Below the pieces are notes generated by a model. It was not told the origin of the DNA. It did no database searches and saw nothing but the letters and a program-made list of their open reading frames with translations. Both the position numbers and the translations under genes were made by a program. From the NCBI GenBank assembly GCA_949317995.1, contig OX439038.1, forward strand, positions 62,640,813-62,704,812: a stretch of 64,000 nucleotides of DNA, in the 5' to 3' direction. Below, piece by piece: positions 34,676 to 45,034 of this stretch. The DNA comes from Acholoe squamosa. Lineage: Eukaryota > Annelida > Polychaeta > Phyllodocida > Polynoidae. How positions within the stretch are numbered: position 1 is the stretch's first letter; every line of letters begins with the position of its first letter.

Positions 34676-35748
34676 CTGTATGAGAGAAACAAAAAGTGAA
34701 ATACAATCATCAAACTGAAGAAGGATGTAAATGACTAATTTTAATTGTTTAGTTATTTCAAACCGTGTTATACCCTAGTGGGCCGCATAAGCATTCAGAT
34801 ACTCTTTGATTTCAATCCCACTGTATCCCCAGCACTTATCCAAACCCCCAGCGCTGACACGGGCCATTACAGTAGTAAATGTTGTGACTTGGTGATCATT
34901 ACACCTGGTCTTTTGTATATATCACCAGCAGTTATCAAAGCTTGACCATAGCAGTATGCTACATGATGGCTGTCTATATGCCATAGCCCATTTGTATTAC
35001 AGTAGCAGTAGTACACCTTATTTACTGCACCAAAGCTCGGGGAACCAAGGCCTCTCAGCATCAACTTTGTGAACAGATAGGCAATGCCGCATTGCTTCAC
35101 CACTGGGAACCTGACACTGTAATTCAAATTATCGTTATCCATCCAGCCTGACATACCACAGGCTGTGTCCACACCTTATCTTGAGATTTGCACCACAGTA
35201 ATAGTGCAAACTTGTCTAATCTATAGGGTTTAGTATGGACGCTCAGTTGGCTGATCATTGCTTTATCTGGCACCTGGAGAGATAAGCACTGATAACAACC
35301 AGCATGATGGGTACCAGGTGTTACATAATGTACCCAAAAATTCTACAGATAGGGGATTGTTTGATAATGCATCCCGGGTCAAACCTTTATTGAAAAGTCA
35401 GCAGAGGGCCCTATACACATCCACCTTCCCACAGATTTTGCCAAAATAGTCGAATCTGTCCCAGCAGTGGAAATTCAATGTCAAGGCAGAGTGGGCCTGG
35501 GGCCATATCACAAACATACCGGTAGCCATTTTTCTGTGAATTTTGACATTTCATAAGGTGTATGAGTTACCTTTTAATGGAAAAAAATCGATAGTTTCAC
35601 TATTTAACAACAAGTAAGTTTGAAATAAGATTAAGCTTAACACACACGGATCAATATGGCCTGTGAGGCTGTGGAATGAAAATGGCCTCTCCAAGATCCC
35701 GAGACACAGGCCATATGATATATTTCTATCAAAAAATGTTCTACTCAC
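34676..35748 (-). other. CHMP1A intron, no other feature
   Basis: About 1.07 kb between exon 2b and the microexon. Several open frames occur, the longest 101 codons, but none has splice support or recognisable content. Confidence 0.6.
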
Positions 35749-35768
35749 CCGGAGTTCAAAGAGTGTAT
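35749..35768 (-). CDS. CHMP1A: CHMP1A 20-base microexon
   Basis: Between CCCTTTCAG and GTGAGT lie 20 bases encoding (D)TLFELR. Human CHMP1A begins MDDTLFQLKFTAKQ, so the preceding initiator exon need only supply two codons and a G. I searched upstream for an ATG exon ending in G before a donor and could not defend one. It may lie beyond the Penelope-like insertion at 36857-41717. The full protein would be about 198 residues against 196 in human. It acts in endosomal sorting and cytokinetic abscission. Confidence 0.85.
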
Positions 35769-36846
35769 CTGAAAGGGTAAAATCAAGAGATTGTTAATGA
35801 GTAGGCTAAGATGGCTAGTATAGAAATTATTAATTAATAAAAAGCAAAATATGTACCCAATAGTCCTCAATTCAAGGGCGCTAGGGACAGTGGGCTAAGC
35901 TATATTTTCTTAATATCATTTCTTTAAAGGAACTCTGAACCGTGGACCTTATGTCCACCAACGTTAGCACTGTGGCAGATGTAGCCGATTCATCTTAAAG
36001 TGTGTATACTCGCTAAAGGGTCAAACAAATATATCATTCAAAACCTGCCTAAAATAGGTTCATATGTTGTCCTCTCATGATCTCACTATGTAGCAATCTA
36101 CCTGAACTTAAGAGTGGTCACAAAGCACATAATGCAGCCTTCTGGCGGGAAACCACCAAGGCACCATGATCCTAAGAGGTTGTTATGTTCCCAGCAGATT
36201 CTACAAAAGCCTCTATATGCATAGCATATCCCAGTCATGCTTGGAGAGTACCTCTGCCAGAAATGGATGTGGTGAGACCTCAGAGCAGCCCTGTCACCTA
36301 CTGGGAAGCTTTACAATTAAAACTACTGTTTACATGGTTCATGGTGTTGATTGTTATCCGGTATTTTTCTTGGACCAAGATTTAGTACAGATCAAGGGAA
36401 TCTACTGTTTCAAGGCATAAATATTCCACATAGGAATATAAAATTTTCACAGATGATATAGAATGTTATGTAGATGGATAAGGGTGGGAAATTGAAAAAT
36501 GGGTCATCTGCTAGCGCATATACTCACTTTAAGTCGAAAAGAGCTCCATAGGTTCAACCAAGAACCTCTGTTAGTATCCCCCCTCCCCCCCCCCCATGTG
36601 ATAACCCTACCCGGTACCTCTATCACACCGCCAGGTAAACCATCCCAAATAGTCATTTAACTGTTGATGAAATCATTTCTTATGCCGAATGAGTAGAATT
36701 TTTAACACATCTCACTATAATTAACTTGAGATAATTACAAAGCACTCAGATTGGTCACCACTAAGGGCATGCTGCTGAGGGTTAATTATTACAGGAGGTG
36801 TTTATCAACCCTCAGACTCAGTACTGACCAATTCTCATGCACCTTG
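35769..36846. other. CHMP1A upstream or first-intron DNA, no exon found
   Basis: Includes a C-rich run at about 36583-36595. Two overlapping plus frames at 36166-36420 show no splice or homology support. Confidence 0.4.
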
Positions 36847-36861
36847 TCTATAAATTTTTTT

Positions 36862-37214
36862 CTCTATTGAGATACATTTTAAGTGTTTAAATAATTTATT
36901 CAGGTGGGACTCGAGATTTGGGAGCCTTCTTGTCAATTCTAAAAATAACTTCTTATACCCATGTTTTGGGAGTCATCTTACAAGACTGCCTAGTTACCCA
37001 CTGTTATGTATAGAATTCTAAAGTTGTTAAGGAGCCTGAAAAGGATCCTTTGGGCAAATCAGTCCCATTGAGTTCTACAAATAAATTAGCCTTGACAAAG
37101 ACTTGAAAAAGTCGAAACATGTCGGCACAGTTAATTTTCATGTTTCAGTGAATCTCTCATTAGGATTAATACGAGCACATAGTGAGGTGGTTTTGGGAAT
37201 ATTTACTACTCTTC
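36862..37214 (+). repeat. Left terminal repeat (PLTR) of the Penelope-like element
   Basis: 353 bp, begins CTCTATTGAGATACATTTTA and ends TTTACTACTCTTC. It probably holds the promoter. A compact hammerhead-like fold lies at 37091-37125. Confidence 0.9.
37091..37125 (+). ncRNA. Hammerhead-like motif in the PLTR
   Basis: GACTT-GAAA-AAGTC forms a hairpin followed directly by GAAAC and ATGTCGG, the layout of the small type I hammerhead ribozymes known from Penelope terminal repeats. The upstream core reads TTGACAA instead of the expected CTGANGA, so two core positions differ and self-cleavage is doubtful. An identical copy is at 41596-41630. Confidence 0.5.
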
Positions 37215-37333
37215 AATATTTTGATATATACCCTCAGCATTCCCGAGTGGGATCCCACCTTCGCTACCGCCAAGAAAAGCCCAAGGTTTAGTGAGCAACG
37301 CCCTTCACCGGGCCTAAAAAACCCTCCAAAAAC

Positions 37334-38104
37334 ATGTCTCACACGAATTCAAGAAATGGATCACCTACGGGAACAGGTGGTCACACACCAACAGGCGGCC
37401 CTTCTAGCTCTCGTAGTGATATATCCTTTGTAACACCCACTGAAAATGAAAGAAAAAGAACCAGGGTAGAATTTGAAACCAACGACAACGACTTTACTGA
37501 CGGCCAAGGTCAAGGCCGCGGTCGCGGCCGAGGTCGAGGCCGTAGTCGGGGACGCGGACGCGGTCGTCAAGGCTACGCCACAAACATGGCAACCGAAGAC
37601 GCGGAGCGCAGAAGGCTCCCGCGCCAACAACCCACCAACCCCCGCCTGATCCAAATCCTTAATAACACTAACCGTGTATGGTACAAGACCTTGAAAAATC
37701 TAGCCCTGGGTATTACCAAAGCCTCCCATCATACAAAGTTCCTCCAAACACATTTGGAGAAGCACACATGCCCGAAAGGGCTGATTGTGAACGTCAACGC
37801 TCAAATCCCAGATATCACCGCTGAATTCTCCATTTCCTGGGAGACAGCTCATTGTGAGTTTAGCACAGAGCTAACCAAGATCCTTAAAAAATTCTGGGTT
37901 GATCGGGAGAGTAAATTACGGTCTGAGTACGACGATACAGTGGAGAGAGTACGAGCATCATGCTCCCCAGAACACTGCCAGATCCTACTGGAGGCCGTCC
38001 AGGAGGAACAGAACCAATTAGCCAAGGAGCTCCTAGAAAGGGCAGAAGGAAAAATAGGCACTACCGGAAATTTGATAACTCCAACAACAACTCCGACACA
38101 ATAG
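37334..38104 (+). CDS. Penelope-like element ORF1, RG-rich protein
   Basis: 256 codons. Residues 57-76 are a run of RG/GR repeats of the kind that binds RNA. The second half (LEKHTCPKGLIVNVNAQIPD, then EFSTELTKILKKFW and EYDDTVERVRASC) resembles the region that in many Penelope-like elements is joined upstream of the RT in one frame. It overlaps ORF2 by about 145 bases in another frame, so ORF2 may be made by frame change or by reinitiation. No clear slippery heptamer was seen. Confidence 0.8.
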   Translation: MSHTNSRNGSPTGTGGHTPTGGPSSSRSDISFVTPTENERKRTRVEFETNDNDFTDGQGQGRGRGRGRGRSRGRGRGRQGYATNMATEDAERRRLPRQQPTNPRLIQILNNTNRVWYKTLKNLALGITKASHHTKFLQTHLEKHTCPKGLIVNVNAQIPDITAEFSISWETAHCEFSTELTKILKKFWVDRESKLRSEYDDTVERVRASCSPEHCQILLEAVQEEQNQLAKELLERAEGKIGTTGNLITPTTTPTQ

Positions 38105-40290
38105 TGAATTTATCCAAACATCAGCTAACAAATGATGAGATATCATTGCTATCCAAAGGGTTAAGCTACATACCTACTCCCAAGGATCCCCATCCAGCGC
38201 ACACCCTACAAGATTGCCTCACTTTCACTAGGAAAATTCGCCTCACAGAATTCTTCAAAGATGAAGACAGACCACAAGCTCAATCTAACCTTAGACCAGA
38301 TCTTCCACCTAAAACCTGGACCCCAATGTCGGGGAAAAATCAATTCGTGGACTGCTTCACCACCACAGTCATCCACCAGGTCTCTGCCCTGAATAAAACA
38401 CATCACACCAAAGACAACCTCACCCCAGGAGAGAGATCAGCTTTAAAAGACCTGTCCCAGAATCAGGACATCATCATAAAATCAGCAGACAAGGGGGGTG
38501 CAGTGGTAATTCAAGACACCATATATTACGAGACAGAGTGCCTCAGACAACTAGAAAATCCTACCTTTTATGAAGAGGTCCCAAGAGACTACACAGATCG
38601 ATTTAACATCAAGTTACATCAACAGTTGAATATCCTAGAAACCTGTGGCCACATCACCAAAAAGGAAAAGTTGGCGCTCTCCATCCAGAATCCCAGAACA
38701 CCCATCTTCTACACATTACCGAAAATACATAAAGTCAACGTACCAGGACGCCCAATAGTGTCAGCCTGTAATGGACCAACAGAAAAAATCAGTTCCTATG
38801 TGGATAAGATTATTAAGCCCCTGGCCCAAGCACTACCAAGTTATATCAAGGATACCACAGATTTTATAAACCACATCGAAGCCCTACCCACATTGGACCC
38901 AGATGATATACTGATGACCATAGACGTCTCAGCACTCTACACTTCCATCCCACACAGTGAAGGCATTAAAGCCGCCGTGGAATATCTCAACAGTAGAGTT
39001 GTACAAGACCGTCACACCTTCATCATTGCTAAGATGATTCACATCATTCTCACCTCCAATGCATTCCGCTTTAAAGATCGATTCTTCATCCAAATTCACG
39101 GTACTGCTATGGGCACACGTATGGCACCTAACTATGCCAATCTTTTCATGGGATCTCTTGAAAAGAAAATCCTCCAACAGTCACCCATCAAACCTAAAGC
39201 CTGGTTACGATTCATTGACGACATCTTTTGTATAATCCCTGGAGAAGATACTGCCAGAGAATTCATGGAGTACATAAACCACATCCACGATACCATCAAG
39301 TTCACAGGGGAACACAGCTCAACTGAAGTCACTTTCTTGGACACTACCGTCTTCATCACCCCAGAAAGGAAACTGAGCACAAGACTCTTTGTGAAACCCA
39401 CTGACGCCCACACCTACCTAAACTTTCATTCCTACCATCCCATGGCCTTAAAGAGATCCATCCCATTCTCCCAACTTCTGAGGTTGAAGAAGATAGATGC
39501 AAGGACAGAAGACTTCCAGAGAGACAGTCAGAAGATGCTGGCTACATTTCGTCACCATGGTTACCCCAATAGGATCCTGAAGGTGGCATTAGCCAAGGCT
39601 AATGCTCTACAAAGAGAAGACCTACATCACCCAAGGGAAAAGCAACAGTCAGAGGTAGTCACATACACTACAGAGTACAATCCCAAACACATGCCCATCC
39701 CAAAGGTCTTAAGGGAGAACACAGCTATCCTAACAGCAGACCCATCTAGGAATCACCGTCATCCACCTAGAATGCTGATAGCATACAAGAAATCGAGAAA
39801 TCTAAAGAGTTCCCTCATGCACACCCCCCATCCACATGTTTCACTACCACCAGGATCCTACCGGTGTGGGAAATGCTCATTTTGCACCAGAGTGTTAACC
39901 CAATCAGTTGTCACCAGCCACACCAATGGACGCTCATACAGAGTTGTTGGACACAATGACTGCAATACCAATAATGTTATCTATGTCCTATCATGCACCA
40001 AGTGTGGCCAACAATATGTGGGCCAAACATCACAACTTTTGAAGAAACGCCTGGGCCAACACCTGAATGGTATCGATCCGGAATTGAGAAGAAACCCTAC
40101 TACTCCTGTAGAAGAAACACCTGTCACTGAACACTTCAATACTACCACCGGCTGTGGTAAAACATCACTACGTGTCACCATTGTTGATAGCACTGCACAA
40201 ACAACAGCCGCTATGCTACGCCTAGAAGAGTCATGGATACGTCTCTTGGCAACATGGCATCCCCATGGCATCAACGTCAAGACCCAGTAA
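37960..40290 (+). CDS. Penelope-like element ORF2: reverse transcriptase and GIY-YIG endonuclease
   Basis: 776 codons from the first Met. RT signatures appear in order: IIIKSADKGGAVVIQD, FYTLPKIHK with GRPIVS, motif A DVSALYTSIP (D322), motif B HGTAMGTRMAPNYANLFMG, motif C FIDDIF (D420, D421) and TFLDTTVF. Then come a Cys-rich linker CGKCSFC and a GIY-YIG nuclease: IYV at 674-676, YVG at 686-688, and QTSQLLKKRLGQHL with the catalytic arginine in KKRLGQH. The LPKIHK and SALYTSIPH words are typical of Penelope-like RTs. The enzyme would nick target DNA and copy the element RNA in place. No break is seen in the frame. Confidence 0.95.
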   Translation: MLPRTLPDPTGGRPGGTEPISQGAPRKGRRKNRHYRKFDNSNNNSDTIVNLSKHQLTNDEISLLSKGLSYIPTPKDPHPAHTLQDCLTFTRKIRLTEFFKDEDRPQAQSNLRPDLPPKTWTPMSGKNQFVDCFTTTVIHQVSALNKTHHTKDNLTPGERSALKDLSQNQDIIIKSADKGGAVVIQDTIYYETECLRQLENPTFYEEVPRDYTDRFNIKLHQQLNILETCGHITKKEKLALSIQNPRTPIFYTLPKIHKVNVPGRPIVSACNGPTEKISSYVDKIIKPLAQALPSYIKDTTDFINHIEALPTLDPDDILMTIDVSALYTSIPHSEGIKAAVEYLNSRVVQDRHTFIIAKMIHIILTSNAFRFKDRFFIQIHGTAMGTRMAPNYANLFMGSLEKKILQQSPIKPKAWLRFIDDIFCIIPGEDTAREFMEYINHIHDTIKFTGEHSSTEVTFLDTTVFITPERKLSTRLFVKPTDAHTYLNFHSYHPMALKRSIPFSQLLRLKKIDARTEDFQRDSQKMLATFRHHGYPNRILKVALAKANALQREDLHHPREKQQSEVVTYTTEYNPKHMPIPKVLRENTAILTADPSRNHRHPPRMLIAYKKSRNLKSSLMHTPHPHVSLPPGSYRCGKCSFCTRVLTQSVVTSHTNGRSYRVVGHNDCNTNNVIYVLSCTKCGQQYVGQTSQLLKKRLGQHLNGIDPELRRNPTTPVEETPVTEHFNTTTGCGKTSLRVTIVDSTAQTTAAMLRLEESWIRLLATWHPHGINVKTQ

Positions 40291-40303
40291 CGTCATGTCG
40301 TGA

Positions 40304-40311
40304 TGACGTCA
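40304..40311. promoter_or_regulatory. Perfect CRE palindrome TGACGTCA before ORF3
   Basis: TGACGTCA lies in the 52-base gap between the ORF2 stop (40290) and the ORF3 start (40343). It is the full consensus for CREB/ATF binding. A promoter role for ORF3 is inference. Confidence 0.35.
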
Positions 40312-40342
40312 CAAATACTCCAAGTAGACGTCTCGGTCAAGG

Positions 40343-41275
40343 ATGGACTATACAGTAGCCTGTGCTCTCTGTGACTTGAATTTAAAGTCCAAACAGGCGT
40401 TAAGACTCCACCTTAATAGTACCCATGGACAGACCAAGGTGACTTGTGCCTATTGTGGGAGTATTTTTGATAGGAAGTCCAACTTAAATCGCCACCTGCG
40501 CAGAAAACATCCCGATGAGAAACCTGACCATGGACTCCTTTACTTGAAACCACCAACGTTGCAACCCCCAGGAGCCATGAATAAGAGTTCCACCTCCTAC
40601 AAACTCTCTAGGAAGCAGAAAAAATTAGCAAAACGTCAGATCTATTGCAAACAGTGGGACTTCAAAGATAAGACATTACCCCAGGTAAAATTTAGAGTAG
40701 TCCCAGCTAGCCAGACAAGTGACAGCCCACCCCCACAGGAGTACATCAATGCGGTGTCGACCACCAATGCAGGTATTTTTAACCCCATACCTAAACCATC
40801 TTCAAAGAAAAAGCCCTACATACACCCAGCAGCCACTAGACTTCCCAGTGTTATCCCTGTTTTCAACACTGAACTCCAGGATTACATGAAAATAACACCT
40901 ACCACCTCAAAAGCAGCGTCCCCTGTCATGAACACTGCCGACAAAGGCACACCCATATTACCATGGTCACCTGATATTTTAGCACCTATGAAAAAACTGA
41001 GTGCTAAAGAAAAAGACTTCCTCACCATAGACTATAATATGGCTTGTGATACTTTAGGCCTGAACCTTCAATCCACCACAGAGCCTAACACAATTGGTCA
41101 ACCCTCCATGGCCAAACCACCATCATATGACATTTCATCGGGCTGTGATATTTTAGAGTGGGTAAATATCCCATGGCCAGACATGGAGTACCCCCCTGTA
41201 TCGTTCAGTGAAGAAAAAGAACCCCCCATCACCTCCAGAGAGGATAGAAAGCTACTCACCTTCGATGACATTTGA
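40343..41275 (+). CDS. Penelope-like element ORF3: two C2H2 zinc fingers plus novel tail
   Basis: 310 codons, ATG 52 bases after ORF2 ends, stop TGA at 41273-41275, about 90 bases before the right terminal repeat. Two fingers sit at the N-terminus: C7-C10-H23-H28 and C35-C38-H51-H56, both C-x2-C-x12-H-x4-H, joined by GQTKVT and followed by PDEKP. After a lysine-rich stretch (about 84-110, SRKQKKLAKRQ), the rest is Pro/Ser/Thr-rich with acidic patches near the C-terminus (FSEEKEPP, REDRKLLTFDDI), and I recognise no domain in it. Being inside two nearly identical terminal repeats, it travels with the element. A third ORF of this kind is not part of the standard Penelope layout as I know it. It could bind nucleic acid for targeting, RNA packaging or repression of host control. 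Confidence 0.9.
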   Translation: MDYTVACALCDLNLKSKQALRLHLNSTHGQTKVTCAYCGSIFDRKSNLNRHLRRKHPDEKPDHGLLYLKPPTLQPPGAMNKSSTSYKLSRKQKKLAKRQIYCKQWDFKDKTLPQVKFRVVPASQTSDSPPPQEYINAVSTTNAGIFNPIPKPSSKKKPYIHPAATRLPSVIPVFNTELQDYMKITPTTSKAASPVMNTADKGTPILPWSPDILAPMKKLSAKEKDFLTIDYNMACDTLGLNLQSTTEPNTIGQPSMAKPPSYDISSGCDILEWVNIPWPDMEYPPVSFSEEKEPPITSREDRKLLTFDDI

Positions 41276-41366
41276 AGCGATTTGTTATGAGACGTCTTAA
41301 AACAATGTGATATGATGAACTGTGATAATAATATCACCCAGGGCAACCTGACTATGTTTTTTTTTT

Positions 41367-41719
41367 CTCTATTGAGATACATTTTAAGTGTTTAAATAAT
41401 TTATTCAGGTGGGACTCGAGATTCGGGAGCCTTCTTGTCAATTCTAAAAATAACTTCTTATACCCATGTTTTGGGAGTCATCTTACAAGACTGCCTAGTT
41501 ACCCACTGTTATGTATAGAATTCTAAAGTTGTTAAGGAGCCTGAAAAGGATCCTTTGGGCAAATCAGCCCCATTGAGTTCTACAAATAAATTAGCCTTGA
41601 CAAAGACTTGAAAAAGTCGAAACATGTCGGCACAGTTAATTTTCATGTTTCAGTGAATCTCTCATTAGGATTAATACGAGCACATAGTGAGGTGGTTTTG
41701 GGAATATTTACTACTCTTC
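41367..41719 (+). repeat. Right terminal repeat (PLTR) of the Penelope-like element
   Basis: Matches the left copy at a constant offset of 4,505 bases, differing at two sites (TTTGGGAG to TTCGGGAG, CAGTCCC to CAGCCCC). Confidence 0.9.
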
Positions 41720-41727
41720 TATAAATT

Positions 41728-42461
41728 ATAGGTCTATAAGACTATTAAGTATGACTCATATCAATATGACTGACTGGTAGTAGTATGCCTACTAGTATTA
41801 GAGATATCCAAGTTAAAAATCGGATTGTGACTGAGTGACTTCTACAGTCTCTTGTAAAGAGATTGTATACACTTTAGACAAGTTACACAGTTCTGTCTGT
41901 ATTAATTTGATGGTTGGGCTGGGCACCTGAAACTGAAATTTCTCATACTTCACTTGTTTCAATGTTTGTGGTATGGGCAATATTCTTACATTATCGCTCA
42001 GTCTGTTGGTAAACAACACAATATCCAGGACAACAAACTTTACTCGATACCTGTCACTGTTTATCTACCCTTGACCTCACACACATTGTATCAGACTCCT
42101 TACTCCCACTTACCTTCTAGGCTTGTCTTTTTGAAGAAAGACATATCTGATCTTCTAAACTTTATCACAAACTTGGGAAAGACTTTTCTCTTTCAGAATC
42201 AGTGATTCAACTTTTACTCCCTAGATGGCCACTTAATCAGACGCGCGCCATCTGGCGATAAATTGGAGAACTATTCAGTGTTATCCGGCAGTATCGCGTT
42301 TCTCGCCTCGTGAAGATTTTTGGCACTGGAGGAGTCGGCTCCTCCCCCTGCCCATCTAGTAAGCTTATCCCAGTACCGCAATAACCTGCATGTAAGACGC
42401 TTTCTGAGTTAAATCTTGGTCCTTTTAGTATAGTCAGTATTTGCTTGAGTATTTGGCACTA
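41728..42461. other. Intergenic stretch, no gene seen
   Basis: No exon supported. CCTAGAAG|GTAAGTGGG on the minus strand near 42112 looks like a donor but has no usable start codon before it. Confidence 0.35.
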
Positions 42462-42796
42462 AGAGAGTGGTCATTAATTATCACCGGGGGGGGGGAGTGG
42501 TGGTGGGTTTGAGGGGGGGGGCGTATAAGATTCAGACCCCTCCCGAGGGGGGGGGGCTAAAAAAATGTTGACCACTCTTATGGGGGGGCTAAAAGAATTT
42601 ACCCTCTTTTTAGCAAATAAACCCGCGCACTACTATAGATCAAAGAAGGGCACGAAATTTCTCCGCACCTCCTGCATGGGGGGGGCACAAAGAATTTTGA
42701 CTGCCATAGGGGGGGGGGCATAAAACATTTTCGTGTGTCCACACGAAAACCCACCACATCCCCCCCCCCTGTTGATAAATAATGGCCACTCCCTAA
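42462..42796. mobile_element. G-tract MITE, copy 1
   Basis: The left end AGAGAGTGGTCATTAATTAT and the right end GATAAATAATGGCCACTCCCT are mutual reverse complements with a few changes. The interior alternates runs of 7 to 10 G (or C at the right end) with short AT-rich spacers such as GCTAAAA. Confidence 0.75.
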
Positions 42797-42913
42797 ATAC
42801 ATATATGCAGATGATTTCTATTGACAAACTTTCCTCTACTTGGCCTGTTCATTCACTATGAACTTGCATTTGTCTTTGGCCATATTTATTTGACTGGAGC
42901 TCCAAGTGGAGAC

Positions 42914-43075
42914 TTAGGGAGTTGTCATTATTTATTAACGGGAGGGGGGTCGTAAAAATTGTAGCCTCTTTTTAGAAAAAAAAAAAAAAAAAAAGCCTCT
43001 GCACGACTAGATCAAAGAAGGCCATAAAAATCTGTTGGGCCTTCACTGCTTGGGGGGGGGGGGGGGGTACTCAAA
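42914..43075. mobile_element. G-tract MITE, copy 2 (left part)
   Basis: Begins TTAGGGAGTTGTCATTATTT and GGGAGGGGGGTCGTAAAAA as in copy 1. The right inverted end is missing. Contains an 18-base A run and a 14-base G run. Confidence 0.65.
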
Positions 43076-45034
43076 CCTGAAAGTCTCCTTTTCAATGCCT
43101 ACAGGACTAATGAGAGTTTTGAGAAATATCTACCTTGTTGTAATTATCATTGTGTTCATATGATCTCATTTATTGTTTTTCACGGCAACTGATCAAGCAT
43201 ATTAATCGTTTTCATTATCCATCTATTCGTAAAGTTTATAGGAAGGGACAAATCAAGAATACTGACGACTTATTACACCATTGGATTTTATTGTGAAGAT
43301 ATCTGATAATGATATTTATGGCAGTGGATACAACTTGTACAACCGCTAGTCAGCCTAGTGTACATGTATGGTATATCCATTTGTTGCAGTACCTTACCAC
43401 CATGATTGATTGATTTGTGTTTTACAGCACTTTAGCAGCACTAAGTGGCTATCCCGTGCTTCACAGGTTGATAATTTAACAGAGGAATGTGTCAGTGCCC
43501 GCGCATATGTGCACCAGATACCTTACCACCAGGCACCACACTTCTTTTTATTAAACTGTACATAGTATCTACTACGGTACAACATCCATCGTTTTATCAC
43601 ATCTACCAGTAAATCTAAAACCTATGAGAAACTCAATATACAACACCTAACTTTGAATCACATTTATAAGGTAAATATGGAAATGACTGAAATAGGTGTT
43701 CCGGTGAGATCATATCGTCTTTGGGTATTCAGTCCTGCAATGATACCGGTATATACCATAAAATCTTTTATTTCTAGTCTCAGTTGGTCCATAACATTTT
43801 GGAGCTTATTTTTCATTATCAGGGATGAAAGCGGATGCTTGAAAAAATCCAGGAAACATAGTGATGCACATTAACCCCCTATGAACCCTAACCAATTAAG
43901 ACCCGCCCCCCATGTAGAAACCTATTATTTATGTAATAATATTAATTTTGTTTAGTTTCATTATTTTCTGTAAGCATCTATGAAACTCTGTTCAAACTGT
44001 ACTACCAAACAATAGTTCCCTAAAATAAGGAGGACCTGGTCTGATTTAAACTGACACAGAAGTACAATAGAGATGAGGGGAGGCTGGAGTATGTCAGCTC
44101 TGCAAGGGGATAACTGGCCTGCCCAAGAGTTTCATTCTAAGCACCACCTTTTACTTGGATAGCATCCCTACAACCACAATACTAACATTCTGACTGGAGA
44201 GTGCAGATGGCCAAAATCTGACTTCCTGTCTGTTTCCTTGATTTCCAGGAAGGTTTTAGCCAATGGGAGTAAGCCTAGGAGTTTCCTTGATTTCAAGGAA
44301 ATCCAGGAGCTGGCTGGCTGGGCAGGAGTACTAGCTGCAGCAATCACAAGGGGGGTGGTGGTAGGAGGGGGTGGGTGGACCAGTGAGCATTGGGGGCACA
44401 CTCTGCTAGGTGTCCAGTATCCCCCAAAGGGTATACATGTAATTTAAATGTCTATTGATTATATCTTAAGAGACTCTAGGATTTATATTTCTATTACAGG
44501 AATATTAGACCAAAGATTAGTAAATAAAACACAAATGAAGGCATAGAAATATAAAAATGGATGGGTGAAATAAATTCTCCTTAGAAAGGAATATCCAGGA
44601 TTTCCTGGAATTCCAGGAAGACTTACATCCCTGAATTATAGGAATTTGGTAACCATGATTTAAGGCACTACGCCATACATACATGTACACGTATGTCCCT
44701 TTATATGACAACCCTATTGATGGATTAATTGAGTAGGTATAATCTACTACTGGGCAGTTTGTTGGATACACACATCTACAGTTATGAGATTACCAATAAG
44801 CTGAAATTCAGATTCATCCTCGAGGGCCCATGATCTATTAAACACTCTATATAGAGAAAATGCTGTATAACCGTATGTTATCATACCTGCAGATATCGGG
44901 CACAAAGAGATTCCATGAATTTGATTGTAAAACATTCATATGAACACACACGACTCATATCAACTCTTTTGATACAAAAATAATATATACATCTTTAACA
45001 GAAAAGAGGTCGATTGTATCATTAAAAGCATAAG
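43076..45034. other. Intergenic stretch, no gene seen
   Basis: Repeated TTTCCTTGATTTC-AGGAA words at 44230-44310 and 44590-44625 form weak inverted pairs. No exon or RNA gene is supported. Confidence 0.35.

Larger units (their letters stand above)
36857..41717 (+). mobile_element. Full-length Penelope-like element with three ORFs
   Basis: Direct terminal repeats of about 353 bp (36862-37214 and 41367-41719) differ at only two positions and have no indels. TCTATAAATT occurs at 36847-36856 and again at 41718-41727, fitting a 10-bp target duplication that merges with the repeat edge. Between the repeats are an RG-rich ORF1, an RT and GIY-YIG ORF2, and a zinc-finger ORF3, all open. Very low repeat divergence means the insertion is recent. 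It sits between the CHMP1A microexon and TK2, possibly inside the first CHMP1A intron. Penelope-like elements use an RT related to telomerase and a GIY-YIG nuclease and differ from both LTR elements and LINEs. Confidence 0.93.

Noticed and set aside
34867-35172. 101-codon minus frame in a CHMP1A intron
   Set aside because: No recognisable domain, no splice fit with neighbouring CHMP1A exons, and nothing on conservation visible.
42112-42140. Candidate CHMP1A first exon ending at a GAAG|GTAAGT donor
   Set aside because: No ATG in a suitable position before the donor.
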